IMG/VR virus record: IMGVR_UViG_3300036944_000431
Location: 1-37,561 of that record
Origin: a virus
Direction: 5' to 3' (one strand)
Length of the DNA: 37,561 nucleotides
Shown one piece after another: positions 1-7,679 of this stretch. Position 1 is the first letter of the stretch, and each line of letters opens with the position of its first letter. A program made the position numbers and the translations under genes. Under the pieces are notes generated by a model. The model searched no databases, had not been told where the DNA came from, and saw only the letters and a program-made list of their open reading frames with translations.

Positions 1-127
1 GGTTTGGGGGGCCGAAGCCCCCCGCGCCATTAGCCGTAACGATAGACCGTGTAAGTCGCCGTACCCGTCTTACGGAAACGAAACACCTGCGCGGTGCCTG
101 CCGTGGCAACAACAGTGGCAAGACCAA
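1..127. repeat. Left copy of the 127-bp end overlap
   Basis: These bases recur without a mismatch at 37435-37561. The copy covers a UUCG hairpin and the 3' end of the 136-aa gene at 30-440. An exact 127-bp identity equals a common maximum assembly k-mer, so the contig is best read as a closed circle of 37,434 bp. Read across the junction, the 63-aa gene (37230-37421), the hairpin and the 136-aa gene form one continuous minus-strand run. Confidence 0.97.
6..23 (-). other. Very stable GC hairpin with UUCG tetraloop
   Basis: On the minus strand a 7-bp stem GGGGGGC/GCCCCCC closes a TTCG loop. It lies just after the stop of the 136-aa gene and before the RBS of the 63-aa gene across the circular junction. 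No T-run follows on either strand, so it is not a classical intrinsic terminator. It is more likely a 3'-end stabiliser, processing barrier or attenuator between the coat and tail gene groups. Confidence 0.6.
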
Positions 128-440
128 CGATAGTAATGCCGGTGCCCGCCGTCAAGGTGATGACGCCCAAAGACGAACCATCAACGTTGATGATGCAAAG
201 ATCAAACGTCGTGCCAATTTTTGCGTTGGTCAACGCAGCGTCGATCTGCGCGCCGGTAGGGGTGGTGTAGGCTGCTGCCGAAGTACCCGGCGAACCAAGG
301 AGAATGCCGCTCAAAAGCTGTGCGACAGCCAGGGTTGCAGTTACAGTTGCGGTGGCAGGAGCGGCCATCTTGCCGACAACGATCTCGTTAAGATTGCCGT
401 CATTTGGCTGATAACCGCCGCCGATTGATGCGAGTGCCAT
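30..440 (-). CDS. Virion-associated protein next to coat (hypothetical)
   Basis: This 136-aa protein is rich in Ala, Thr, Gly and Val, with beta-type low-charge sequence and no membrane segment or enzymatic motif. It lies directly downstream of the major coat gene, with a GAAAGGTGATTTATC leader giving a good RBS before ATG 440. Position and composition fit a head decoration, head fibre or other accessory capsid protein. That role is inferred from context, as I do not recognise the family. The gene sits beside the 63-aa gene once the circle is closed. Confidence 0.8.
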   Translation of the reverse strand: MALASIGGGYQPNDGNLNEIVVGKMAAPATATVTATLAVAQLLSGILLGSPGTSAAAYTTPTGAQIDAALTNAKIGTTFDLCIINVDGSSLGVITLTAGTGITIVGLATVVATAGTAQVFRFRKTGTATYTVYRYG

Positions 441-462
441 GATAAATCACCTTTCAAGAAAT

Positions 463-484
463 GGGGCAGGCCGAAACCCGCCCC
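463..484 (-). other. Hairpin downstream of the coat gene
   Basis: On the minus strand GGGGCGGG pairs with CCTGCCCC (one G-T pair) around a TTTCGG loop. It begins a few bases past the coat stop codon, and ATTTCTTG follows it. It could be a weak terminator or an mRNA 3'-end stabiliser that keeps coat transcript levels high. It lies just before the RBS of the 136-aa gene. Confidence 0.5.
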
Positions 485-490
485 GAATTG

Positions 491-1702
491 TTAGCCCCAC
501 ATGCGGGTTGCGGCCTGAGGACGGATAGCCGCCGAACCGAACAACACGTCGATACGGCAAGGCATACGGTCATTGTTGATGTCGTACTGGCGAACAATAC
601 GCATCGAAATACCGTTGTGGGTCTGGCGCGAGGCCATATCCACGCCCTGTGGCATCAGCAAGTCGGCGCTGGCGAAGGTGAAGGCGTTCTTGTTGTAGAT
701 GAGGTTCTGCGGGTAAGCCGTAGATGCCGCACCAACAAACACGACAGCCGCGCCCGAAAGTGGCAGCGCATCCACAGTCGCAAGGGCAGTGCCAGCCGAA
801 TAGATTGGCGCAACAGTGATCGTGCCTGCACCCGAACCATTCAGCGTGACATCAGCCAACGCAACGAACTGGAACAGCGAGCCAGTCGTTTCACGCGTCT
901 GCGGGTTAACGGCATTGGTTGCCGCAACCGTGAACACGTCACCGAACTTGACCGTTGCACCATTCCCAGCGCCAGTGATCGAGATGGTGGTTGCGCCTTC
1001 AGTGGTCACCGATGCCGACAGCGTGCCGCCAGTGGCTGAACGCGAACCCGTGGTGAACACCTTGACCGACTGCGACATGTTGATCTCGTCAAGACCAAGA
1101 ATGCCTTCGCCCATCAAGCCAGACTTGAACTGCTTTGCAATCGTGCCGGTTGGATTGAACAGGCCCTTCATGCCTTCCACAAGCCCAGCATTTGCAGCAG
1201 GGTTGACGGTGGCATAACGCTCACCCATTGGCACGGCAAATTCGTTCAGCTTCTGGTTGCCAGCAAGCAGAACTGCCGAGGTTGCAGGGGTCGTGCCCGG
1301 CGTGCCGACGGTGTTGCCGACATACTTGAACACGTTGTCGTAAACAGCCTGATCAACCGACGATGCAAGCTGCGAAACGCGAGGCTTCAGGATGCGTTCG
1401 GCGAAGTCATCCAACTGCATCGTCAATTCAGCAGTGGTGAAGTTCAGGCCGATGTGCTTCTGGCTGTCAACCGTCAGGGTGGTGAACTGTTCGTTCTGGT
1501 CCTGCACCTGAAGTGCAGCGCCATCAGTCACAAGCGCACGGTCAGGCAGGCGAATGCGAAGGGTGGAGCCGATCTTAGCACCTTCCTGCGCAAAGCTGTC
1601 ATCGTACTGGCGATTGATGTTGCGGGTCAGCGTCAGGCTATTCTCGAAAATTTCGAGTGCCTTCCGCGTGATCATGTCGATAGTGAGAATTGAGTTCGAA
1701 AT
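491..1702 (-). CDS. Major capsid (coat) protein, P22 gp5-like
   Basis: This is the shell subunit of the head. The N-terminal region with ALEIFENSLTLTRNINRQYD and GAKIGSTLRIRLP is typical of the P22 coat family (HK97 fold), and the stretch near residues 210-320 probably holds the insertion-domain equivalent. Length is 403 aa against 430 in P22. The first ATG (1675) has no RBS and would remove the conserved N-terminal strand. A good AAAGGA (1715-1710) instead lies 7 nt before an ATT codon at 1702, giving the expected (M)SNSILTIDMITRKAL start, so I chose ATT. A base error changing ATG to ATT is the alternative. Scaffold lies upstream. Confidence 0.95.
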   Translation of the reverse strand: MSNSILTIDMITRKALEIFENSLTLTRNINRQYDDSFAQEGAKIGSTLRIRLPDRALVTDGAALQVQDQNEQFTTLTVDSQKHIGLNFTTAELTMQLDDFAERILKPRVSQLASSVDQAVYDNVFKYVGNTVGTPGTTPATSAVLLAGNQKLNEFAVPMGERYATVNPAANAGLVEGMKGLFNPTGTIAKQFKSGLMGEGILGLDEINMSQSVKVFTTGSRSATGGTLSASVTTEGATTISITGAGNGATVKFGDVFTVAATNAVNPQTRETTGSLFQFVALADVTLNGSGAGTITVAPIYSAGTALATVDALPLSGAAVVFVGAASTAYPQNLIYNKNAFTFASADLLMPQGVDMASRQTHNGISMRIVRQYDINNDRMPCRIDVLFGSAAIRPQAATRMWG

Positions 1703-1715
1703 AAATAATTCCTTT
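1700..1715 (-). promoter_or_regulatory. Coat RBS paired with an ATT start codon
   Basis: The minus strand reads AAAGGA, then ATTATTT, then ATT. The 7-nt spacing is optimal for the ATT at 1702-1700, while the ATG at 1675 is 34 nt away. An in-frame TGA at 1717-1715 overlaps the start of the Shine-Dalgarno stretch, so no ATG, GTG or TTG exists upstream of 1675 in this frame. Confidence 0.7.
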
Positions 1716-1722
1716 CAAGCGG

Positions 1723-2466
1723 TTAGCCGCCTGCGCGCTTCAACTGCCTTGCCCGTTCCGCTGCGATCCATTCCGATGTTGACATAGTTTTAAGGCTACG
1801 CGGATCGGTGGTATCGTAGACAGGCGCACCTGAAGTGCGGGCAGTGACAGGGGAAAGCGGGGCAGGCGCGGTGGTTGTTTTCCGTGCCGGTGGGGTCGTC
1901 ACCAAAGTGGCTTCGATCCTGCCGAGTTCCTTTGCCTGCAAGAAGGGGGCAAGTCGGGAGATACGTTCCGCTTCCTTCGGATTGCTGCCGAGATGATAAA
2001 TTAAATCGGGGCCAATATCCGAAGCTTGGATAACCTGCGCCATTTCGCTCGTGACTTTTAGCGTTGGATTGTATGCGACCTGTTCAAAGTCATCATACTT
2101 TTCCCGCGCCTGTTCTTCACGGTCGTGATAGGCGTCCAAAGCGGTTTGCTGCGCGCGGGTTTGTTCCCGTTTTGCCAGCAATTCCTCAGCTTTACGTTCG
2201 GCTAGTGCATCTACATAAGCCTCGGTTGAATCGAAGTCGTCCGAATAAATCTCACCCTTAGGGGCTTCCGGAGCCTTCGCTTCACGTTCCCACTTGCGCT
2301 GCTCTCTTGCGAGACGCTTGCCGACAATCGCGTCAAGCTCTTCTTGTGTGAAGGTCTTGACCGCCTCGACATTCGTTTCCGGCGCTTCAGGTTCTGCGAT
2401 TGCCTGATCTGCCGTAAGATCAAGAACCGGCGCGGTTACTTCCGCTTCAAAAGTTTCGTCGTCCAT
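1723..2466 (-). CDS. Capsid scaffolding protein
   Basis: This 247-aa protein is acidic at the N-terminus (EAEVTAPVLDLTAD), then carries the typical phage-scaffold stretch FTQEELDAIVGKRLAREQRK (about residues 39-58), followed by charged helical sequence and a basic C-terminal tail ending RARQLKRAGG. Scaffolds guide coat assembly and leave the procapsid, and in P22 the basic C-terminal helix binds coat. It lies directly upstream of the coat gene, the conserved order. It is shorter than P22 gp8 (303 aa). No protease domain is visible. Confidence 0.88.
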   Translation of the reverse strand: MDDETFEAEVTAPVLDLTADQAIAEPEAPETNVEAVKTFTQEELDAIVGKRLAREQRKWEREAKAPEAPKGEIYSDDFDSTEAYVDALAERKAEELLAKREQTRAQQTALDAYHDREEQAREKYDDFEQVAYNPTLKVTSEMAQVIQASDIGPDLIYHLGSNPKEAERISRLAPFLQAKELGRIEATLVTTPPARKTTTAPAPLSPVTARTSGAPVYDTTDPRSLKTMSTSEWIAAERARQLKRAGG

Positions 2467-2509
2467 TTTTAACCCTCACAGGTTCCCGATGTGCCTCACC
2501 GGTACGGTA

Positions 2510-2815
2510 TCAACTGATATTGCAAGGCTTTGCAAGCACCGTGCCACCAGCAGAAAGCTGAATTGCAGAGACGCGCCACCTTGCGCCAGTGCCCTGCGGA
2601 ACCTTAAAAACAACAGGCGTATTGGCGGGCAATGGCATACCGACCGAAGCCGTGGCCGTGACGCTTTCACCCACAACCACAACAGCGTCGGTCGTTGACC
2701 AGATAGCCACGCCCTGCGGGCCAGCGGGCCAGCCGGTGGTTGAACCAGCGGTTCCGGTATAAGCGACGCTCTGCAAAGCAAACTGCGCGCCTTCAAGCGG
2801 GTTAAAGATGTCCAT
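2510..2815 (-). CDS. Small structural protein between portal and scaffold (hypothetical)
   Basis: This 101-aa protein begins MDIFNPLEGAQFALQSVAY and is rich in Gly, Ala, Val and Thr, with beta-type sequence and no signal or membrane segment. Its ATG lies inside the 3' end of the portal gene (14-nt overlap), which implies coupled translation within the head operon. A small virion or portal-associated role follows from location only. I do not recognise the family. Confidence 0.75.
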   Translation of the reverse strand: MDIFNPLEGAQFALQSVAYTGTAGSTTGWPAGPQGVAIWSTTDAVVVVGESVTATASVGMPLPANTPVVFKVPQGTGARWRVSAIQLSAGGTVLAKPCNIS

Positions 2816-4982
2816 TTACGTCTTCCTCAGGCTGCGCAACAGGTGCGGGCAGTTGTTCCATTATGGGTTGTTCGGGTGGTGCCATTGGCTGTTCAGGGGC
2901 CATTGCAGGCGCTTCCATAGGCATTGCAGGCATTGCGTCTGGTAGCGGCGGCATATCGGCGTTCATGCTGTCCAACATACCCAGCACAATATCCTGCACC
3001 TGTTCGGCGGTTAGGCTTTCCTTGACCGTATCAAGGCGTTTTGTGTTCGCGTTGAAGGCGTCAACCTCTGCCTTGTATTCCTTGATGTCGAGTTCACGCT
3101 GTGCGGCGCTATCTTGGATGTTCTCCATGATCGTCGTCACTTGCGTAAGCTCCTGCGTCAGGGCTTGGATTTGCTGCTTGGCCGCTGCAAGTTCAGGCGT
3201 CATTTCGTCAGTCGCAAGAACCTTCGGATCAAGAATTTTCTTGAACCGGTCGGCCATTTCCTGCGCTCCTGGCCAATCCATGTTCTTAATGAACAAGTCG
3301 CCAGCAACCGACCACAGTTGCGGATTGCTTTGCAGGATGGTGGACATAGCCTCCAATGCCTCTTGGCGCTTAGTCATGTAACCGGGGCCGGTCGTGACCA
3401 TAACGTCATAGGTGCCGACAGTCGGGTTGTAGATTTTCTTGATCAACCCACCATTAGGATCGCGGACTTCCTTAACCGCTTCCTCTTGGTTCGGATCAAG
3501 TTCAACCATATCCACTTCGCCATCAAGCCCAACAATGCGGGCGATGCGCTGCGTGTCGTAAATCTTAGGGATCATATCAACAAGCTGGCGAGTGATATGC
3601 CGGATAGCCCGCGCAAGGTTGTCAACGTAATGATACGTGCCAACGTCGCCTTGACGTTCGCGCGCCAAGATAGCCTTGCCCGACTTTTCATTGCCAGCCA
3701 TACCAAGGCTTGCATCGTATTGGCCGGTCGTGCCCTTAATGTCGTCAGCCGCACCCATCTTGGCTTGGATCAATCCAGCCTGCGGCAGTGGCGGAGGCGC
3801 ACGGTGCGGCAGTGGCAGGGAATTACCCGCCATATCCGTTACGTCAGGGTTAACCTCAAGATATGGCCAGTTTGTGGTGTTGGCCGTCTTCCATTGCTGT
3901 TCGTAACCCTCGAACTGCCCGCCGTAACCGATGAACGGAGCCTTAGGCGCAAGGGCAAGCATCTCAGCTTCTTGGCTTACCCAGTAGTTATACATGCGCT
4001 GTGCGTCTTTGGCGTTGCGCACAAGGCCGCTGATGTAGATTTGCCCGTCGACCTCGAACTCATTGCCGACCACGCGAACGACAGGGATATACTTCCCGGC
4101 CCATTCGCGCTTTTCGAGCACCTCATAGCCGTTAGTCTTGATCCACATGACCTTTTTGCGGACAACCGAACGGCTGTTAACAGGCTTGCCAAACTGTTCC
4201 GCAAACGCTTTGTCCTCGCGGGTGCCAGCAAAAGCCGTCATGTTCCCAGCGAAAAGGTTCAGCGTTTCGGTCTTGTTTTCGTAATAGAAATATTCGGCAA
4301 TGCTGATTGTCTTGTTGTTCAACCAGCTGCTCAAACCTTCATCGCCGACGCCTTGCGCCATGATCGTGCTGATCGGCTGCGCGTCGGGAAAGTTCAGTTC
4401 GTATTCTTCAAGCGGTATATCCTCGCGGATAAAGCACCACTCAGCGTCAGCGCCACAAGGGTCTTGAATTGTCGGGTCCATATAGACCGAGAACGAGTTA
4501 CGAATACGCCCGATCTTCAAGTCCTGGTCGAAACTGTCATCGCGGCAGTATTCCGTCAGGATGCGAATATAGCCTTCGCCATAGGTCACCTGATTGTCGC
4601 AGGCGGTATCGTAAGCAACGTCAGCGTCGGAGATATACTCGATGTGCCGAACGATGCCGTCGAATATCTCAGCAACCGCCACATCGCCCTTGTCGTCGGC
4701 AGGGATGACCTTGCCCGATGGACGGTTTTGCCGCTGGTCGTTTGTGACCTGCAATACATGCTGCGGTAGCTTGTTGATGGTCAGGCAGGGCCGAGCGTTG
4801 ATTGTCTGGCCTTGCACTGATCCGCGCGTTGATAGCACATCAGCAGGCCATTGCCATTGGTTGTCGGGTGAGCCTGCACGAAAGCGCAGGTCGTCTAGCT
4901 CGTCTTCCCGACTATCGCTATACGCGCCCATCGCCATGGTGAGGCGGGCACGCATTGTGTTAAGCGTTTTGTCGTCACTCAC
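2802..4982 (-). CDS. Portal protein, P22 gp1-like
   Basis: At 726 aa this nearly equals the P22 portal (725 aa). It forms the ring at one capsid vertex through which DNA is packaged and ejected. N-terminal features such as WPADVLSTRG, TINKLPQHVLQVTNDQRQNR and VTYGEGYIRI are typical of the family. The C-terminal part is helical and coiled (about residues 590-670), like the P22 barrel, and ends in a low-complexity tail of Pro, Met, Ala and Glu (about 675-720). It follows the terminase genes, as in P22. Confidence 0.95.
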   Translation of the reverse strand: MSDDKTLNTMRARLTMAMGAYSDSREDELDDLRFRAGSPDNQWQWPADVLSTRGSVQGQTINARPCLTINKLPQHVLQVTNDQRQNRPSGKVIPADDKGDVAVAEIFDGIVRHIEYISDADVAYDTACDNQVTYGEGYIRILTEYCRDDSFDQDLKIGRIRNSFSVYMDPTIQDPCGADAEWCFIREDIPLEEYELNFPDAQPISTIMAQGVGDEGLSSWLNNKTISIAEYFYYENKTETLNLFAGNMTAFAGTREDKAFAEQFGKPVNSRSVVRKKVMWIKTNGYEVLEKREWAGKYIPVVRVVGNEFEVDGQIYISGLVRNAKDAQRMYNYWVSQEAEMLALAPKAPFIGYGGQFEGYEQQWKTANTTNWPYLEVNPDVTDMAGNSLPLPHRAPPPLPQAGLIQAKMGAADDIKGTTGQYDASLGMAGNEKSGKAILARERQGDVGTYHYVDNLARAIRHITRQLVDMIPKIYDTQRIARIVGLDGEVDMVELDPNQEEAVKEVRDPNGGLIKKIYNPTVGTYDVMVTTGPGYMTKRQEALEAMSTILQSNPQLWSVAGDLFIKNMDWPGAQEMADRFKKILDPKVLATDEMTPELAAAKQQIQALTQELTQVTTIMENIQDSAAQRELDIKEYKAEVDAFNANTKRLDTVKESLTAEQVQDIVLGMLDSMNADMPPLPDAMPAMPMEAPAMAPEQPMAPPEQPIMEQLPAPVAQPEEDVNGHL

Positions 4983-5064
4983 TAGCGCAAACCCTCGGTC
5001 CTACTGTCATCACGACGTTGGCGGACTACGTTAACACGCGATTTAGCATTATGCAAGGGTTGCT

Positions 5065-5160
5065 GCGGGCTGGCAGGATTCGAACCTGCGGGGGGACGTA
5101 TCTAGAAAGTCTTCCCTCTGCTTGCGACAGCGCCTTAAACCACTCAGCCACAGCGCCGCA
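5065..5160 (-). tRNA. Class II tRNA-like gene (Ser/Leu type, degenerate)
   Basis: The minus strand shows the D-arm GCTGAGTGGTTTAAGGC, a long variable region with GGGA/TCCC ends, and a perfect T-arm GCAGG-TTCGAAT-CCTGC. The acceptor pairs GCGG(C)GCTG with CAGCCCGC, leaving one bulged C at 5155. The anticodon stem is poor: CTG/CAG closes a TCGCAAG loop without the usual T33, so I do not assign an anticodon. No CCA is encoded. It fills most of the gap between portal and large terminase. It may be a diverged phage tRNA, a decaying one, or a captured fragment. Confidence 0.65.
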
Positions 5161-5181
5161 GCCTAAACGCCATAACACCAA

Positions 5182-6711
5182 CTACGCACCGAGCCAACTT
5201 GAATTAGCGCCGCGGCTATCAACAACGCGCGGGCGCTTAGGTGTTTCCGGTGATTGCTTAGATGGCCCTGCAAGCTGTGCAGCCGCACGCCCAATCAATG
5301 ACAGGTTGTCAACGTCATCATCGTATCGACCAGCGGGGAAGGCTACGCATTCGTCAATAAAGCAATCGCCGTCATGATCGTTGCGAATGAATATCCGGCC
5401 TTCACTCACCATCGCTTGTGACGACCGAGCGCGGATAACCTTATCAACCATCGACGGCAGCCACATTAAAGCGCACGACAAGCGCCTATCGCGCATCCTA
5501 CGTTGCAAAGCTGGCAAGATGGCCTTGTGTATTACCCCAGCTTCACCATACCATGCGCGCGGCCTATAACGGGCTATCAGATCACATTGCGCCTCTATCC
5601 ATTCATCAGAGCTTGTTTGACCGCCCCAGCCGTCAACCATGTAAACTTTGGCGGGAACGCTATTGTCGATACCCCAAATGCGCAAGCGGGTGTAATCGCC
5701 ACCGCCTTCACTAACCGCATAATCGCTTGTGCCGTAATAACGCAAGTTATCCGGTGCCTCGTCATAGCGTTGAAAGCTTTTGCGCAGGAAATACGAACCT
5801 TCATCTGGCGCAGGCTTTTGCTGATACAAACTATTCCATGTGCGAGGGTTAGCTTTAAACGGCTTCCAGTGGTCTAGGTTGAACCATTGCGGCCAAAGCG
5901 TTTCACCTATCGCACGACCTAGCGGATCATCTTCACGATCAGCAATGGCGGGCAGGCATATCACATGCCATATTCTGCCGTCACGTCCTTCAAACACACC
6001 GCTTTCGCCATTCCAATCCTCTGGCAAGATGCGCCCAGCCGGATCGTCTTGGTGCCAGCGGGTGAGGATCATGATTTGCGGCGCGCCAGGTATTAAACGG
6101 GAGCAAAAGTCATCAATGTAAGCATCCCAAGTCTTATTGCGGATCGTCTCACTTTCAGCCGCTTCACGTCCGCGAATAGGGTCGTCCAGAATACCAAGCG
6201 CAGCACGGTTGCCGGTCAAGCCCGACAGCAGGCCACCAGACATATATTCCGAGCCATTGCTTAGTGCCCATTCATCAGCCGCGCTCTGGTCGGTGCGCAG
6301 CGTGACTTGTGTTAGGTTCTCGAACGCCTTGGATTTGATAAGCTGCCTTGCGCGCCTTCCCTGCTTTTTAGCGATGTCGCTGGCATAGCTGGCAAGGATC
6401 ACATTGCGCCGAGGCTTTCGCGCCATAAACCACGGAACAAACACAACATCGACATAAGTGGACTTTGCAGAACCCGGAGGCATTAACACCATAAGGTTAG
6501 GCACGCTGCCATCCTCAATGCCTTGGCATTTTTCCAACAGCAAGGCATGATGGTCCGCCAAGCTATCCAACCGCATGATGCTAAAGTCGTCCTCGTCGTC
6601 ATCTTCAGAAACGGGAGCGCTTGGAATATCAATCATGCAAGCAAAGTCAGGCAGGCTACGCTTTGCCAGTTCACGCCTTGCCGCGATAACGTGGTCAGTC
6701 GTTAGGTTCAT
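5182..6711 (-). CDS. terL: Terminase large subunit
   Basis: This packaging motor ATPase and headful nuclease has 509 aa (P22 gp2: 499). The Walker A-type loop PPGSAKST lies at residues 78-85 and the Walker B LGILDDP at about 172-178. SYASDIAKKQGRR follows the ATPase strand as in TerL proteins. The C-terminal half carries the RNase H-like nuclease, with the acidic GTSDYAVSEGGGDYTRLRIW region. The ATG lies 17 nt inside the small-terminase gene, implying coupled synthesis. The tRNA-like gene and then the portal follow. Confidence 0.95.
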   Translation of the reverse strand: MNLTTDHVIAARRELAKRSLPDFACMIDIPSAPVSEDDDEDDFSIMRLDSLADHHALLLEKCQGIEDGSVPNLMVLMPPGSAKSTYVDVVFVPWFMARKPRRNVILASYASDIAKKQGRRARQLIKSKAFENLTQVTLRTDQSAADEWALSNGSEYMSGGLLSGLTGNRAALGILDDPIRGREAAESETIRNKTWDAYIDDFCSRLIPGAPQIMILTRWHQDDPAGRILPEDWNGESGVFEGRDGRIWHVICLPAIADREDDPLGRAIGETLWPQWFNLDHWKPFKANPRTWNSLYQQKPAPDEGSYFLRKSFQRYDEAPDNLRYYGTSDYAVSEGGGDYTRLRIWGIDNSVPAKVYMVDGWGGQTSSDEWIEAQCDLIARYRPRAWYGEAGVIHKAILPALQRRMRDRRLSCALMWLPSMVDKVIRARSSQAMVSEGRIFIRNDHDGDCFIDECVAFPAGRYDDDVDNLSLIGRAAAQLAGPSKQSPETPKRPRVVDSRGANSSWLGA

Positions 6712-7147
6712 CCGCCACCTTGATTGACGCCAGCTCTTTTAGCGCATGTGTGGACAGTTTGGAATAATCGACCACCTTAGGCGTCATGCTGCCGTCGCTG
6801 GATTTGTGATCCACCTTTTCAGTCAACAACCCATGCAGCTTAGCTTTACCCATAGAAGCGCTTACAGCGGCGCTAGGTTGTCCTTCCTGTAGTGCTAGTA
6901 CCCTTGCCTCTTCAAGCTCTTCAGTGAGGCTCTGAACGGAAACTAGGGCACGTTCAACGGCTTGGGCCTGTAATTCAGCGATCCTACCCTTAACCTCCCC
7001 GTTTGCCATTAATTCCGAAGCGCGCTTGTGCACAGTCTCCGCTTTCATGTTTTCAGCATCAAAGGCAGCGCGATAGGCTTCTGACTGATTGCCTGTTTCG
7101 ATGTAGGCTAAGCAAAACGCCTCACGCTTTTGGGTTAGGTTCGCCAT
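6695..7147 (-). CDS. terS: Terminase small subunit
   Basis: This 150-aa protein starts NLTQKREAFCLAYIETGNQS-EAYRAAF, the N-terminal HTH of the Terminase_2 family, followed by a helical oligomerisation region (about 50-100). TerS recognises the packaging start site and feeds DNA to TerL. It overlaps terL, the normal order. A weak promoter-like TTGCAC-17-TAAGTT ends 6 nt before the ATG, and the GAAGGGG stretch is rather far away for a normal RBS. Confidence 0.92.
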   Translation of the reverse strand: MANLTQKREAFCLAYIETGNQSEAYRAAFDAENMKAETVHKRASELMANGEVKGRIAELQAQAVERALVSVQSLTEELEEARVLALQEGQPSAAVSASMGKAKLHGLLTEKVDHKSSDGSMTPKVVDYSKLSTHALKELASIKVADEPND

Positions 7148-7153
7148 AGCCCA

Positions 7154-7182
7154 AACTTACCCCTTCCCGTTGGTTTGTGCAA
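7154..7182 (-). promoter_or_regulatory. Candidate promoter before terS
   Basis: The minus strand has TTGCAC (7182-7177), a 17-bp spacer and TAAGTT (7159-7154), only 6 nt before the terS ATG. If used, the transcript would start at or very near the start codon. The -10 match is weak (3 of 6), so this is tentative. It lies at the change from early regulatory genes to packaging genes. Confidence 0.3.
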
Positions 7183-7215
7183 GTGGGGCCAGCCATGCGG
7201 GGGATAGCTAGCCCC

Positions 7216-7239
7216 TTTAACCCGTTCGGTCGGGTTAAA
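7216..7239. promoter_or_regulatory. Perfect 9-bp inverted repeat between regulator gene and terS
   Basis: TTTAACCCG, then ttcggt, then CGGGTTAAA. It starts directly after the stop codon of the 64-aa HTH gene. A second short hairpin (GGGGCTAGCTATCCCC on the minus strand) follows. No T-run is present on either strand, so an operator, antitermination site or packaging-related site is as likely as a terminator. Confidence 0.55.
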
Positions 7240-7240
7240 T

Positions 7241-7435
7241 CTAATCCACCACCACCCCTGCATCATCCATCATCCGGCGGATTGCGTATTCGGCTGGGCC
7301 TGGAACCTTTGACGTTCCCTTTTCCCAACGCAGGATTGATTGCCAGCCATTGACGCCCATGAGCATCTCTTGCGCCATTGCGTGTTGTGATAGGCCAAGA
7401 GCATTGCGGGCTGCGCGGAATTGTTGGGGGGTCAT
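7241..7435 (-). CDS. Small HTH (XRE-type) regulator
   Basis: This 64-aa protein is essentially one lambda-repressor-like HTH: FRAARNALGLSQHAMAQEM (helices 1-2), then a recognition region ending ILRWEKGTSKVPGPA. It resembles Cro-like or antitoxin-like single-domain DNA-binding proteins with no dimerisation or protease domain. Its ATG overlaps the stop of the upstream 57-aa gene. Lying just before the packaging operon, it could control late transcription, which is inference. Confidence 0.85.
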   Translation of the reverse strand: MTPQQFRAARNALGLSQHAMAQEMLMGVNGWQSILRWEKGTSKVPGPAEYAIRRMMDDAGVVVD

Positions 7436-7436
7436 G

Positions 7437-7610
7437 TTACAACGAAGCCTGTTCTACGATGATGTCATATCCCAACGCTTTAATTTGGCTGATAGCGCGG
7501 TCGGTAAACGTCTTTGTGCCGATCATGTCTGCGAGAAGTTTTGCTTTTGCGCAAACGGGATACACTGCGCGGTTACCAAAGTTGCTGGCGATGCGAACGG
7601 TGATGCTCAT
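7437..7610 (-). CDS. Small conserved phage protein (hypothetical)
   Basis: This 57-aa protein begins MSITVRIASNFGNRAVYPVC and continues KAKLLADMIGTKTFTDRAIS before IKALGYDIIVEQ. It follows a good RBS (AAAGGAAATCGAG before ATG 7610), and its stop codon overlaps the start of the HTH regulator. Short phage proteins with this YPVC...A...GTKT...LGY pattern are familiar to me, but without a known function. Confidence 0.7.
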   Translation of the reverse strand: MSITVRIASNFGNRAVYPVCAKAKLLADMIGTKTFTDRAISQIKALGYDIIVEQASL

Positions 7611-7648
7611 CTCGATTTCCTTTCGGCTGGGTCAATCCCAATAACCTC

Positions 7649-7676
7649 ACACTAGCAGAATGAAATGGCAGGTCAA
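7649..7676 (-). promoter_or_regulatory. Weak promoter candidate
   Basis: The minus strand has TTGACC (7676-7671), a 16-bp spacer and TAGTGT (7654-7649), in the short gap between the 53-aa and 57-aa genes. It could give separate expression of the two small regulators. The -10 is poor. Confidence 0.25.
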
Positions 7677-7679
7677 CAA

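Noticed and set aside
1-127. Biological direct terminal repeats, as in T7-like phages
   Set aside because: The length is exactly 127 bp, a common assembler k-mer, and the terminase and portal are P22-type (headful). There is no T7-type RNA polymerase gene.
3114-4769. A 551-codon open frame on the plus strand
   Set aside because: It is fully antisense to the portal gene. Long antisense frames arise from GC-rich codon use, and no RBS or domain is present.
5065-5160. attP site inside the tRNA-like gene
   Set aside because: No tyrosine or serine integrase, excisionase or CI-type repressor is visible, so integration at a tRNA is not supported. An unrecognised lysogeny system cannot be fully excluded.
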